Position numbers and translations under genes: made by a program
Part shown: piece after piece, positions 34,160 through 43,603 of the stretch
Position numbering within the stretch: position 1 is the stretch's first letter
How the letters are laid out: the number at the start of each line of letters is the position of its first letter
Notes under the pieces: generated by a model
What the model saw: only the letters and a program-made list of their open reading frames with translations
What the model was told of the DNA's origin: nothing
Databases searched by the model: none
Assembly: GCA_016926255.1 (NCBI GenBank)
Contig: JAFGOY010000079.1
Location: forward strand, 1 to 56,306
Reading direction: 5' to 3'
From: Anaerolineae bacterium
Lineage (GTDB): Bacteria > Chloroflexota > Anaerolineae > Aggregatilineales > UBA3940
Length of the DNA stretch: 56,306 nucleotides

Positions 34160-36391
34160 CTACTCTGATCCCAACACTTCCGCCATTTTTACCAGGGCCT
34201 GCTTACCGGCATTCAGTGCCGCTTCGGCATCGGTCTGCCCCTGGCTCGGATAGAGTACAAAAGATTGTTCGGATGGGAGTTTAACGCACCCGGCAAATTT
34301 GGCAACCGGCGCTTTCCGTTTGATTCCATAACGAGGGGAGTACCAACCATCGACCACCTCGGCTTTTAAGGATGTTGTTTTCAATGGCAGAATCATCAGG
34401 TTTGGGCCATCACTTTCCTGCGTGGCGACCGCGTTATTGTCAGGCAAAACCGACAGCGGCAGAGGGGCAAAGTGGAACCAGATCGTTGCTTTGATTTCGC
34501 CCTCCGGTGAAGAATTCTCGCCATAGGCCGCCGGCAGAACGAAGTCCCGGAGCAGCCAGAGTTTGTCATTTTTATTGAACCATATCACCCGCCGGTGAAT
34601 CACACCGGGCGACAGCCTTGTGTAGCCATCATGCTCAACATCCAGGAGATCGTAGCTGGCTTTGGTATGCCACCGGTGGACGGTCACTCTGGCCGCATTG
34701 GGCAGACTGAACAACTGATCGGGCAGCGGGATGATCTCTTCTTCACCGATCTGTAATACGTTGTGGGAGGCCGTCGAACGGAAGGCGTTGCGCTCTACCG
34801 GGTTAGAGGTGTAGAGGTAGCTCCCCGGGTCGATCAGGAACGTCCGGCCATAGGCGCTGAGTGTGATACTCAACGTGTCATTGTGAGCATGTCCGCCTGC
34901 GCCGTCCTGACCCACCCCCCCCGCATCGACTGTCAAATGGCAGTCGCCGCGCCGCATGATAGTCAGGCCGCTGTTTGGGAAAATGCTCGACCCGACAGCA
35001 TCGCCGGACAAGACGGGATTTTTAGCCATGGCACGGGCTTTCACCCGGACGCCGGGCTTGATGGTTATCCAGTCGTCAGGTGATATCCCCTCCGGCCTTG
35101 GCGTCGTATAGGTAATCGTGTCCGTCAGCCGCGAAGCCGCATCCGAAAAGAAGTACCACAGCGCTGCCTGCCATTCGTCGCCCGCAGCGATTGCCCACCC
35201 CTTTTCACGCGGATCGACAAACCCAGCCCATTCCCCAAGCTGCCTTTCCAGCACCATCGATCCAAGTGCCAGCAGTGGCCGGTGATCGTTCACCGCTTTC
35301 TCCGGGTTATCATATACCGAGAGCGGGAGCAGCCGCCCGTCGTCGGCATCGCCGATAACCGGGGCGGTGCCATCCGGCTGCGTGTAAGCCATGATCGCGT
35401 TCAGCATCTTGCCCAGCCGCGCCTCGACCTTGTCGGGAATCTCGATACCGTTTTGCAGGCACAGCCCGGCCACACTGAGTCCCATCTCCGTTACCAGCCG
35501 ATGGTATGGGATCGACGCCTCGTAATCCATCCCATCGGGGTAAACCTGGTTCTCAAGCTCATCCCACAGCCGCCCCAACCCCACCGACCGCCAGCGCGAG
35601 GCATCCCCAAATTCCGGGAACATGATCCCCAGGTAGGCCAGCCCGGTCAGGTTAGCGATCAGGTGATTGGTGCGCGGCCAGCCGTCTTCGAGATGCTTGA
35701 GCAGGTATTCGCCGTGCTGTTCGAGGCTCGCCAGCCACTTCGCTAGGAAGTCGGGGGTCAACATCGCCGACTCGATAACCATGTAATAGGCCCATATCCA
35801 GTTCACCACCCGGATCGCCACGTCCATCGGCCCGGCCCAGTTGACGCCGAACTCGTACGGGTTATGGTCGATCCAGTGCGTGATCTGGTTGACCGCTTCC
35901 TGCGCGTAGAATTCATCCTGGGTAAAAAGATAAGCCTGCCCTAATCGAAGCGCATGGTGAAAGCGGCTCAGTTCCCAGGGCACTTTCACATCGAACCCGC
36001 CGTCGGGGGAAGTCAGTTTCAGCCGGGTGTGGTGATCGACCGGCCAGCGGTACCCGCTTTTGAAGTCCGTATGCCAGTCGATCTCGCTGCCTGCATCCAC
36101 TTCGACGCCCAGCAGGTCGAACCGGTGCTCCCGGATTTCATCCGCCTGCTGGATGGTTAATCGGTAGGCTTCCGGGTAGAACTTACGAATCAATGAAGCC
36201 TGTTCGGGAAGCAGGCCATAAAATCGGGGCACCTGCCGCTCGCGGAGCTGCTCGGCGATTTTCTGAACGCTGGAACCGACCAGAATCGCGCGTGGTTCGC
36301 GGGGAGCAGTGCGGGTGCGCAGTTCGCGGACGATTCGACGCCATGCGACCTGTGGTAACTTTCGGCCTGGGACTGATGGTGTTTTACTCAT
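34160..36391 (-). CDS. Heparinase II/III-like protein
   Basis: A 743-residue protein with the fold of heparinase II/III and alginate lyases. An N-terminal (alpha/alpha) toroid (about 90-370) includes PMDVAIRVVNWIWAYYMV and GWPRTNHLIANL. A C-terminal beta-sandwich contains the family motif GGHAHNDTLSITLSAYGRTF, then IDPGSYLY and FRSTASHNVLQIG. The His/Asn of HAHND and the Tyr residues fit polysaccharide lyase chemistry, cleaving uronic-acid glycans by beta-elimination. No signal peptide is visible, so it may act in the cytosol, as related proteins in O-antigen and EPS loci appear to do. It starts two bases after a GT4 gene. Confidence 0.88.
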   Translation of the reverse strand: MSKTPSVPGRKLPQVAWRRIVRELRTRTAPREPRAILVGSSVQKIAEQLRERQVPRFYGLLPEQASLIRKFYPEAYRLTIQQADEIREHRFDLLGVEVDAGSEIDWHTDFKSGYRWPVDHHTRLKLTSPDGGFDVKVPWELSRFHHALRLGQAYLFTQDEFYAQEAVNQITHWIDHNPYEFGVNWAGPMDVAIRVVNWIWAYYMVIESAMLTPDFLAKWLASLEQHGEYLLKHLEDGWPRTNHLIANLTGLAYLGIMFPEFGDASRWRSVGLGRLWDELENQVYPDGMDYEASIPYHRLVTEMGLSVAGLCLQNGIEIPDKVEARLGKMLNAIMAYTQPDGTAPVIGDADDGRLLPLSVYDNPEKAVNDHRPLLALGSMVLERQLGEWAGFVDPREKGWAIAAGDEWQAALWYFFSDAASRLTDTITYTTPRPEGISPDDWITIKPGVRVKARAMAKNPVLSGDAVGSSIFPNSGLTIMRRGDCHLTVDAGGVGQDGAGGHAHNDTLSITLSAYGRTFLIDPGSYLYTSNPVERNAFRSTASHNVLQIGEEEIIPLPDQLFSLPNAARVTVHRWHTKASYDLLDVEHDGYTRLSPGVIHRRVIWFNKNDKLWLLRDFVLPAAYGENSSPEGEIKATIWFHFAPLPLSVLPDNNAVATQESDGPNLMILPLKTTSLKAEVVDGWYSPRYGIKRKAPVAKFAGCVKLPSEQSFVLYPSQGQTDAEAALNAGKQALVKMAEVLGSE

Positions 36392-36393
36392 GC

Positions 36394-37617
36394 CTATTGC
36401 ATATACAGGATTTTGTCGTAAATGGCAACCGTCTCCGCCGCATTTTGGGCAGAATCGAAATGTTTTTGTGCGTTCTGATAGGCCGCCTTGCCCAGCCGAT
36501 GGGCATATTGACCATTACTCGCGATGCTGGCCAGCGCTTCGGCCAGCGCCGCCGGATCATTGGGCGGAACCAGCAGCCCGGTTTCGCCGTGAACGATCAA
36601 TTCACGCGGGCCGCCCAGATCGGAAGCGACCGAGGGGATGCCCATCGCCGCAGCCTCGATGATCGGACGGGCAAAGTGCGGCACCGCCGAAGGGAACACC
36701 AGGCAGGTGCTCGCCGCAAGGATGTCGGGAACGTCCCGCCGGATACCCGTGAACAGGATCGACCGGCGGACACTTTCGTCCAGCCCGTTGATCGCCCGTT
36801 GAACGGCTTTCTGGTAAGCATCCACGTCCAGGAGTCTTTTCGCCAGCCCCTTGATCCCCGCTTCCCTGAGTGGTTTGGGTTCTGGCCCAGCGATCACCAC
36901 CCGCACGCCGGGAACGGCTTCGACCAGTTCCGGCAGCGCACTGACCAGTGTCAGCGTGCCTTTTGGCTCTGCGACGCCCCCCAGCATGGTGACTACCGGC
37001 GCACCTGCGTCGATTCCCACCTCCTGCCGGAAGTTCTCGCCGGTCAGCGACCGGTCGAACTGGCCGAAATCCACAAAATTATAGACGACATGTATCCGGT
37101 CGCTTGGGATGAGTTGATCGGCGTCGTTCTGGCAGATCGCGATCACTGCTGCCGCGTGTCGATCCACCACCCGCCTGATCCACTCCCGGCGCAGCCCAAA
37201 ATATCCCTTTGCCAGCGGTTCGCGAATATGCCAGACCACCGGCACATCTTCTCGTGCGCAGCCGATTGCCACCGAGGCCAGCGTCGACGAGTTCAGATGA
37301 ACCAGATCAGGTTGAAACCGCTGTACCAGTTTTCGCGTCCGCCAGATCGACGGGCCGATCCGCAGCAGCTTGCCCGGTAAACGCCACAGGTCGCGCCTGC
37401 CGTACCACTCCAGCGTCGTATGGCTGAAATCGCTGATCCCCGTCTCGACGTGCGTTTCGATCCCTTCCTGTCGGTACAGATCGACAATTGGGCCATGTTT
37501 GAGCGTCACGACAATTGGTTCGTATCGTGATCGGTCTAGCTGCCGCAGCAGATAGAGGAGACTGAGCGGTGCCCCACCGATCCCGCCCCCGTGATGGATG
37601 TAGAGGATTCGTTTCAT
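36394..37617 (-). CDS. Glycosyltransferase family 4
   Basis: A 407-residue GT-B enzyme. MKRILYIHHGGGIGGAPLSL opens the acceptor-side Rossmann fold with an unusually glycine-rich loop. VVWHIREPLAKGYFGLRREW lies mid N-domain. The donor site is FPSAVPHFARPIIEAAAMG, where the second Glu of EX7E is kept and the first position is not Glu. An insert near 245-275 (LAKRLLDVDAYQKAVQRAIN) is longer than in the two other GT4 proteins here. The ATG overlaps the GT2 stop (ATGA), and the heparinase-like gene follows after two bases. Confidence 0.9.
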   Translation of the reverse strand: MKRILYIHHGGGIGGAPLSLLYLLRQLDRSRYEPIVVTLKHGPIVDLYRQEGIETHVETGISDFSHTTLEWYGRRDLWRLPGKLLRIGPSIWRTRKLVQRFQPDLVHLNSSTLASVAIGCAREDVPVVWHIREPLAKGYFGLRREWIRRVVDRHAAAVIAICQNDADQLIPSDRIHVVYNFVDFGQFDRSLTGENFRQEVGIDAGAPVVTMLGGVAEPKGTLTLVSALPELVEAVPGVRVVIAGPEPKPLREAGIKGLAKRLLDVDAYQKAVQRAINGLDESVRRSILFTGIRRDVPDILAASTCLVFPSAVPHFARPIIEAAAMGIPSVASDLGGPRELIVHGETGLLVPPNDPAALAEALASIASNGQYAHRLGKAAYQNAQKHFDSAQNAAETVAIYDKILYMQ

Positions 37618-38549
37618 GCTGGTTTGTTCAGCCCCAGCCGGGCGATCTCCCGGCAGCCATTCCAGTATCCGGCCCCGGTCGCCGCCATCTCAACGGTTCG
37701 CGCCCACCACAGCGCCAGCAGATCGCGCCTGCCGCGCGGTGAGTAGGGAGTCAGCCGCCAGGAGTCGATCAACGCGGGGATACCGATCAGAGTCAGAAAC
37801 CACGTCCCGATCACCGACCGCACGACCGTCCCCCAACGCAGAGGGCGTTTCTCGTGGACGTAGAGCCGATACGCACCGCCGCGTCCCCGACCAAGCCGCT
37901 GAACCCAGTATTCACAAAACGCCGCCGGCGCGACATGAGGAACCACAATCGAAAAATCGGCAGCGTGCCGGTAGTGACGGCGGCTCAACCGCTCGGTAAA
38001 GACACCGTCCTCCCCGGCGGTGTTGCGCCCAAACGTCTCCGGGAACCCCCCAGCGTCTAATGCAGCGGCGAGTCGGCAGGAGAATCCTTCCGTCCAGGCC
38101 GCTTCTTCCGGGTTGTGCTGTTGATCGTATACGTGCTGGGCCTGGATAAAACAGGGAAAAGCGTGATCCAGGTTTGCTACCTTTGAATCGACTGAGAGAT
38201 AGTCGGCTCCGTTCTGGTAATGAGGCACGATCCGCTCGACGAAATCCGGCTCCGGGAAAACGTCGGCGTTCAGAATGACGACAATCTCCCCGGTCGCTGC
38301 CCTCAGCCCGTCGTTCCGTGCCACCGAAACCCCCGGCTGGGGGCGCTGGCGCAGCAGTCGCAAATTGGGGATGCGATCTGAATAACTCTGCACAATCTCC
38401 GGAGTACGGTCGCGTGAAGCATCGACCACAACCACTTCAATTGATGGGTAGGTCTGAGCGGCGAGGGCATCCATTGTCCGGGCAATATCAGCCTCTTCGT
38501 TGTAAGTCGGTACGATAATGCTAACCAGTGGATTCTGGGAGTCGGGCAC
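37614..38549 (-). CDS. Glycosyltransferase family 2
   Basis: A 311-residue GT-A enzyme. SIIVPTYNEEADIARTMDAL and VVVDASRDRTPEIV form the nucleotide-binding half, and VILNADVFPEPDF carries the DXD-like site. A GED near 185 (NTAGEDGVFTERL) matches the catalytic base region. The C-terminus has a hydrophobic stretch (VRSVIGTWFLTLIGIPALI) that may associate with the membrane. The start is a GTG at 38549, two bases after the asnB stop and with AAGGA nine bases upstream. A longer frame reaching into asnB is less likely. It overlaps the following GT4 gene by four bases. Confidence 0.88.
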   Translation of the reverse strand: MPDSQNPLVSIIVPTYNEEADIARTMDALAAQTYPSIEVVVVDASRDRTPEIVQSYSDRIPNLRLLRQRPQPGVSVARNDGLRAATGEIVVILNADVFPEPDFVERIVPHYQNGADYLSVDSKVANLDHAFPCFIQAQHVYDQQHNPEEAAWTEGFSCRLAAALDAGGFPETFGRNTAGEDGVFTERLSRRHYRHAADFSIVVPHVAPAAFCEYWVQRLGRGRGGAYRLYVHEKRPLRWGTVVRSVIGTWFLTLIGIPALIDSWRLTPYSPRGRRDLLALWWARTVEMAATGAGYWNGCREIARLGLNKPA

Positions 38550-38551
38550 CG

Positions 38552-40441
38552 CTATAATTCCTTCCCATCCACGAACTGCCTGAGCCACAGTTCAAGCACG
38601 GCCAGCGCCCAGGCCCGCATATACGGCCCGCGCCCTTCCCGGAAATCTCGATAGGCCTTTGAGGCCGCCTCGTATTCGAACAACCCACGCCTCTCGACCG
38701 ACTCTTTTGAGAAGACGTCCTCCAGCACATCTCGCAGATCGTGATGCATCCAGGCTGCAACCGGCATCTCGAAGCCTCTCTTGGGCCGGTTAAGCACCGA
38801 TTTGGGGAGTATGTCTTGCAGCGCCTTGATAAAAATCCACTTACCTCGTCCCCGTTGCAGCTTGAGTTCTGCCGGAATCCGCGCCCCGAACTCAACCAGC
38901 TTGTGATCGATCAGGGGGACGCGCACTTCGAGCGAGTGAGCCATGCTCATTGCATCGGTATCGCGCAGCAGCGTATGGGTCATATAGTTCATCAATTCAA
39001 GTCGGGTCAGCCGGGCGATGCTGTCGGTTTCGGCGGGATGCAGATAGCGGCCCAGGTATTGTAAAGACGGCTCAGGTGCCGCCAGCCACCCGACCGTATG
39101 TTGAGTATAGAGGCTTAATTTCTCTTCTTCATTGAACAGGATCCGCACACGCCCGTACCGGTCGAGCATATCCCCATCGAGCCAGGTAACCGCCCGCTGA
39201 AGTGGATCGACCAGTCCCGCCGTGCCGCGTGTTGCCCTTTTGGCAACACCGGGCAGCTTTTCCCACAGTCCACGAGCGCGATCCGCCCGCTGGAACATGG
39301 TGAACTGTGGGTACCCGGCAAACAGTTCGTCGCCACCCAACCCGGACAGCGCCACTTTGACATGCCTCGCGGTGGCCTGTGAGACGAGGAACGTATTCAG
39401 CCCATCGCCGCTGGGTTGATCCATCGAGCGGATAATATCGCCAATCTGGTCACGCACCTGCGTTCCATTGACGATCACCTCAGTGTGTTCGGTGCCATAA
39501 TACTCAGCCAGGACGCGAGCCGCCGACCGTTCGTCGATGGCGGCCCCTTCCGCGCCAAATCCAATCGAGAAGGTGCGCAGCCGTTCGCCGCTCGCGCGGG
39601 TCATCAACGCGACCACCGCGCTGGAGTCGATCCCCCCCGACAGGAATGCCCCGACCGGCACATCGGCGATCATCCGGAACCGAATCGATTCCTCTAGCAG
39701 CGCCCGGAGCTTTGCGACGATCTCTTCGCTGCTCATGTTGATCGGTTCATAGGGCGGCAGCGCCCAGTATCGTTTGGTTCGCACCACGCCGTCTTTGTAG
39801 GTCAGAATGTGGCCGGGGGGCAGCGCTTCGACGCCCTGGAGCATCGTATAGGGAGTCGGCACGGAATAAAACGACAGGAAATGATGCAGCGCCTCGTAAT
39901 TGATATGCGGATCGACCAGCCCGCTGGCTAAAATGGCCTTCAACTCCGAGCCGAATACGAGCGGTGCGTCTGTGTCGCCGGGAAGACCTCGCTGGGCATA
40001 GTAAAACGGCTTGATCCCCAGCCGGTCGCGCGCGGCAAACAGCGTTGATGTTTGGTTATCCCAGATCGCAAATGCAAACATTCCCCGCAGATTATCGAGG
40101 CATTGTTCGCCCCATTCCTGGTAGGCATGGAGGACGACTTCCGTATCGCTGGTCGATCTAAACGTGTGGCCTGTTTCGCCCAGTATCTGCCGGAGTGCCT
40201 GGTAGTTATAGACTTCGCCGTTATAGACGATCCAGTAGCGCCCGTCGGGTGTGCTCATCGGCTGGTGGCCGCTCTCGCTCAGGTCGATAATCGCCAACCG
40301 GACGTTGACCAGCGTGACCGGCGTCGGATCGGTATTGACATAGACTCCGTGATCGTCAGGCCCGCGATGCTGCATAGCCTGGGCAACTGTCTCGCCGATC
40401 TTCTCGTCGGCAATATTTACAACGCCCCAGATTCCGCACAT
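38552..40441 (-). CDS. asnB: Asparagine synthase (glutamine-hydrolysing)
   Basis: A 629-residue enzyme with all expected residues. Cys2 in MCGIWG is the glutaminase nucleophile, and HRGPD (25-29), VYNGEVYNY and ARDRLGIKPFYY follow. The ATP-pyrophosphatase domain has SGGIDSS at 268-274, SGLGGDELFAGYP and RPKRGFEMPV. It makes Asn, or amidates another acid, using Gln and ATP. In polysaccharide loci such enzymes often amidate sugar uronic acids, which would fit the epimerase and oxidoreductase nearby. It starts one base after the polytopic transferase gene ends. Compare the altered paralogue at 26426. Confidence 0.95.
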   Translation of the reverse strand: MCGIWGVVNIADEKIGETVAQAMQHRGPDDHGVYVNTDPTPVTLVNVRLAIIDLSESGHQPMSTPDGRYWIVYNGEVYNYQALRQILGETGHTFRSTSDTEVVLHAYQEWGEQCLDNLRGMFAFAIWDNQTSTLFAARDRLGIKPFYYAQRGLPGDTDAPLVFGSELKAILASGLVDPHINYEALHHFLSFYSVPTPYTMLQGVEALPPGHILTYKDGVVRTKRYWALPPYEPINMSSEEIVAKLRALLEESIRFRMIADVPVGAFLSGGIDSSAVVALMTRASGERLRTFSIGFGAEGAAIDERSAARVLAEYYGTEHTEVIVNGTQVRDQIGDIIRSMDQPSGDGLNTFLVSQATARHVKVALSGLGGDELFAGYPQFTMFQRADRARGLWEKLPGVAKRATRGTAGLVDPLQRAVTWLDGDMLDRYGRVRILFNEEEKLSLYTQHTVGWLAAPEPSLQYLGRYLHPAETDSIARLTRLELMNYMTHTLLRDTDAMSMAHSLEVRVPLIDHKLVEFGARIPAELKLQRGRGKWIFIKALQDILPKSVLNRPKRGFEMPVAAWMHHDLRDVLEDVFSKESVERRGLFEYEAASKAYRDFREGRGPYMRAWALAVLELWLRQFVDGKEL

Positions 40442-40442
40442 C

Positions 40443-42335
40443 TTATTCTCTTTCCGTCCACGTCAACTGATAAAGTCGTGTTCGAGGCCCATCATAAACG
40501 AGCCTTGCATAAGTTGATAGAAATTCCGGTTCTGTAAACAATACATTGTCATCCGGATCGACATTGTAAACCAGGATATAGTTGATCTCCTGCGCCTCCA
40601 ATAAATCGGCCAGCGTTTCACCGTCGGTAATTGTATCCAACCGTTCGCGCATCCCCCATTGGCCGGAAACCAGGTATGGCTTGATATACAGGGGATAGCT
40701 GGCATGTTCGGCCAGCACCTTCTCCGAAGGTGACAGATCGTTCAGCACGCCGATCGTTTCCCAATCCGGGAAAACGCGGTAAGCAACCTCGTCAAAAAAA
40801 CGCTCTAAATACTGGTCACGACTTTCCAGGCCAAAGGCAACCCGCCAGGCACCATTCCAGTATAACATGCCCAGCCCCTGAGACAGATTCCCAACCAGCA
40901 CAAAAATGGCGATCAGTCTGGTGATCCAGGCCTGCCAGCCTCGCTGCACGCTCAACCAGTCGAAAACGACCGCGCTCGCTACCGAAAGAAGTATCCATCC
41001 GGGTAGGTAGTGCCGCGCCGCCTGTTTGACCAGAAACCACACAATCGAAAAGACGAAGGCATAGCCCAGCATCCGCCAGATTTCCCGCTTGCCCCGGTAG
41101 ACACCCAGCAGTGCGCCGATTGGGATCGCCAGCAGAAACACCGGCCCGGCGATGAATCCCAGGTAGAAGCTCGGATCGGTATGCCCCAGCGAAGCGTTCC
41201 ACAGATTGGCAAAATATCCACCCACCGACCAGGGATAAAAGACCTCGGTACCCAACTCGCTGCGCGGTGACGGCGTCGCACCGAACCACCGCTCGGTCGG
41301 CCCGGCGAACACCGGATAGAAGGGATTGTAATGAACGATGCCGTTGTATAGATAGTACGGCAAAGCCGCCGCGAGGGTTCCCAGCCCGAAGATCAACCCG
41401 GCTTTCAGCAGCCCCGCCCAGTCTTTAGCAAAGGCTTTGTAAAGTACCAGCCAGCCGCCCAGCAAAGCTACGCTGATCCAGGTCTGGTTTTTCGACCCGG
41501 CGGCCAGACCGAGAAAAACCCCTGCCAGCAACAGCCAGCGATCTGATTTGGGGTCCTCCTGCCGATCTAAGTCCATCCACCTGAAGAAAGCGGCCAGCGC
41601 AAGCGCCTCGAAGAACGCCCACCCCATATCAACCTTCCCCGACTGCGCCAGGTAGACCGCGTCGGGCATGGTGGTGATGATGACGGCGGCAATTGCACCG
41701 ATCTTTGGCTCGAAGTACAGCCGCGCCAGCGCGTACACACCCAGTGCCAGCAAGAGACTCATCCCGAACCCGGTGATCAGCGTCGCCAGGCTGAAACTTC
41801 TCCTGAGCAGCATCGCCCAGGCCGAGATCATCATCATGTTGCCGGGGAGCGTCCCCGCCCAGATATGCTCAGGCTGTATATAGCGATGCTGATCGACCCA
41901 GTAGCGGGGAACGATCAGATACTGCTGAACCGTGTCGCCCTCGACCGGTGGGGCCAGGTCGCCGATCAGATTCATCAGCACAAAGACCAGCCCCAGCCCG
42001 AACACAATCTTCACGAACCACGAACCCGCAAACACCGTCCGGGCCGCCTGCCAAAGTCTTTTGGAGTCTGCCATCAGTGTTCGATACCGTATACCCGCCA
42101 GCGACAGCCCGACACCCAGCAGAATCCAACCGGCCGCCGGATACAGCAGACCGAGCACCCCCAGCAGGAACAACAGAGTAAAGACAATGCCCAGCCCAAA
42201 TCCAAAAGCGAGGGCCAGTTCCGCCGAGTGACTCCAGGCGGCGATGCCGGTCAGCCGGTAAACGGTGCACCCAATCCCGTAGAGCGCCGCCATCATTAGC
42301 CCGGCCAGCAGAATATCAACCAGTAAATCGATCAT
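40443..42335 (-). CDS. Polytopic membrane glycosyltransferase-like protein
   Basis: A 630-residue membrane protein with about 12-13 helices over residues 1-470 and a soluble C-terminal domain of about 150 residues. The loop PPVEGDTVQQYLIVPRYWVDQHRYIQPEHIWAG contains acidic residues in the place where GT-C transferases hold their catalytic Asp/Glu. ALALAAFFRWMDL and WLLLAGVFLGLAAGSKNQTW are also typical of GT39/GT83-like proteins. It should use a polyprenyl-phosphate sugar on the outer membrane face. It is the second gene of the locus and abuts asnB with one base between. Confidence 0.75.
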   Translation of the reverse strand: MIDLLVDILLAGLMMAALYGIGCTVYRLTGIAAWSHSAELALAFGFGLGIVFTLLFLLGVLGLLYPAAGWILLGVGLSLAGIRYRTLMADSKRLWQAARTVFAGSWFVKIVFGLGLVFVLMNLIGDLAPPVEGDTVQQYLIVPRYWVDQHRYIQPEHIWAGTLPGNMMMISAWAMLLRRSFSLATLITGFGMSLLLALGVYALARLYFEPKIGAIAAVIITTMPDAVYLAQSGKVDMGWAFFEALALAAFFRWMDLDRQEDPKSDRWLLLAGVFLGLAAGSKNQTWISVALLGGWLVLYKAFAKDWAGLLKAGLIFGLGTLAAALPYYLYNGIVHYNPFYPVFAGPTERWFGATPSPRSELGTEVFYPWSVGGYFANLWNASLGHTDPSFYLGFIAGPVFLLAIPIGALLGVYRGKREIWRMLGYAFVFSIVWFLVKQAARHYLPGWILLSVASAVVFDWLSVQRGWQAWITRLIAIFVLVGNLSQGLGMLYWNGAWRVAFGLESRDQYLERFFDEVAYRVFPDWETIGVLNDLSPSEKVLAEHASYPLYIKPYLVSGQWGMRERLDTITDGETLADLLEAQEINYILVYNVDPDDNVLFTEPEFLSTYARLVYDGPRTRLYQLTWTERE

Positions 42336-42348
42336 AATCGGCTGCCTG

Positions 42349-42534
42349 TTACCTCAAGAAAGCGCGCAGAGGTTCGAAAATAACGGTCTGCAAAGAACGC
42401 CAGTTAATGATCACCTGGTGAATCACGTAGTTGACCAGAATAAACACGGCCCACAAAACCATCAAAGTATGACCCAGGCCGGTTTTTGAACGAACAGCAT
42501 CGATCAGTTTAGAGTACATCTTGGGAATTTCCAT
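42349..42534 (-). CDS. Small single-helix membrane protein
   Basis: A 61-residue protein of unknown function at the head of the glycan locus. A basic N-terminus (KLIDAVRSKTG) precedes one hydrophobic helix (GHTLMVLWAVFILVNYVIHQVI). An amphipathic tail FEPLRAFLR follows. An internal ATG at 42519 with GGAA upstream is an alternative start. Thirteen bases separate its stop from the next gene, so it is likely part of the same transcript. It may be a small subunit of the polytopic transferase; this is a guess from position. Confidence 0.55.
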   Translation of the reverse strand: MEIPKMYSKLIDAVRSKTGLGHTLMVLWAVFILVNYVIHQVIINWRSLQTVIFEPLRAFLR

Positions 42535-42591
42535 ACGGCATTAACAGAGTGCCTTCAGTATGATGTCCTAATCTCGGCACTTGACGCGGCG

Positions 42592-42597
42592 ATTGTA
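42592..42597 (-). promoter_or_regulatory. Possible extended -10 element for the glycan locus
   Basis: On the minus strand TGTTACAAT gives TACAAT with an upstream TG. No good -35 is visible. It lies about 55 bases before the first gene. The 42535-42760 gap otherwise shows no gene. Confidence 0.3.
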
Positions 42598-42760
42598 ACA
42601 TAACCCGCTAAACACCAGCTAACATCAGGCCCGTCTTTTTTCGATTTCACTGTCCCGGACACTTGCTTGGATTGGTCTCTGCGTGCTATATTGAGTCCAG
42701 CCTGTACTATAAATATCGAACCCAAACGTGATCAGGCCCATCGATTAAGGGACGCGTTGA

Positions 42761-43492
42761 ATGAGTAGCTTTGATTATGACCCAGGCGATACACCATCTA
42801 TAGGCGCTCGCTCGCACAGAATACGAGAGGAACTGCAGCGCGACGAACTTCCCAAGGGCACCGGGCGGTTGAATCCAAACGCGCTTGCTTCACATGCCCG
42901 TATATCGGCCCAGGATCGCCAGCGTTTGCTGCGCGACCTGAGCGGGACAGGTTCGCTGCGCCGCAGCATCAAGATCGATCAGGCCCCGACCACCATCAAG
43001 CAGTTCCTGCGCGGAGAAATCGACCTTGACACCGAGTTAGCCAGGCGTTTTGCAAAAGCGCCCTTGCTTACCACCATCGCCCGCTCTCCGCAGGATGCCC
43101 GTCCGGCTGGCCGGGCAACTGCCATGCTCATCAGCCAGGATTCGGGTGCGATGTTGACCTTTGATATCTACAGCGATCAGGATATCTCAGAGGCAACCTT
43201 TACGCTCAATCATATGCTGGCACTGCGCTTTCACTTATCGAACCTGAGCAGTTATGATAAGCGCCGCTGGCTCGATCTGATGCGCCGGGATGCAGGTGTG
43301 GCCTTCCTCTGGACCAGCCGCCGCTGGGAAGATGATTATTTCATCTTCGTTTTGCGTCCGCATTACGTTCGCCTTTACGCTTTCTCACCTCAGCGTTTTG
43401 AGGCATCGGTCCGGATTACCCATCCGGTTTCGCGGCAGTTGATCAACTGGCTGGATATGCGCTGGTTCCAGGCTGATTACTCTCACCCATAA
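42761..43492 (+). CDS. Protein of unknown function
   Basis: A 243-residue protein I do not recognise. The first ~120 residues are polar and probably disordered, rich in Arg, Asp and Gln (SHRIREELQRDELPKGTG). The second half looks like a folded alpha/beta domain with a run of aromatics (SYDKRRWLDLMRRDAGVAFL, WTSRRWEDDYFIFVLRPHYV). It ends with a segment resembling an ordinary domain closure (INWLDMRWFQADYSHP). No membrane helix, signal peptide or metal motif is seen. AAGGGA lies upstream of the ATG. It stands alone and divergent from the glycan locus. Confidence 0.7.
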   Translation: MSSFDYDPGDTPSIGARSHRIREELQRDELPKGTGRLNPNALASHARISAQDRQRLLRDLSGTGSLRRSIKIDQAPTTIKQFLRGEIDLDTELARRFAKAPLLTTIARSPQDARPAGRATAMLISQDSGAMLTFDIYSDQDISEATFTLNHMLALRFHLSNLSSYDKRRWLDLMRRDAGVAFLWTSRRWEDDYFIFVLRPHYVRLYAFSPQRFEASVRITHPVSRQLINWLDMRWFQADYSHP

Positions 43493-43603
43493 ACTGCTTG
43501 GCGGATGGATCGAACGCTAACCACACACCCGATTTTGCATCATGGCCGAAAGCTCGGTACTTTCCAGATGGCAGATCGTTATTTAGGAAAGGATTGAGGA
43601 ACC

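Noticed and set aside
38550-38588. Extended start of the GT2 protein inside asnB
   Set aside because: A GTG two bases after the asnB stop has AAGGA at good distance and starts just before the conserved SIIVPTYNE segment.
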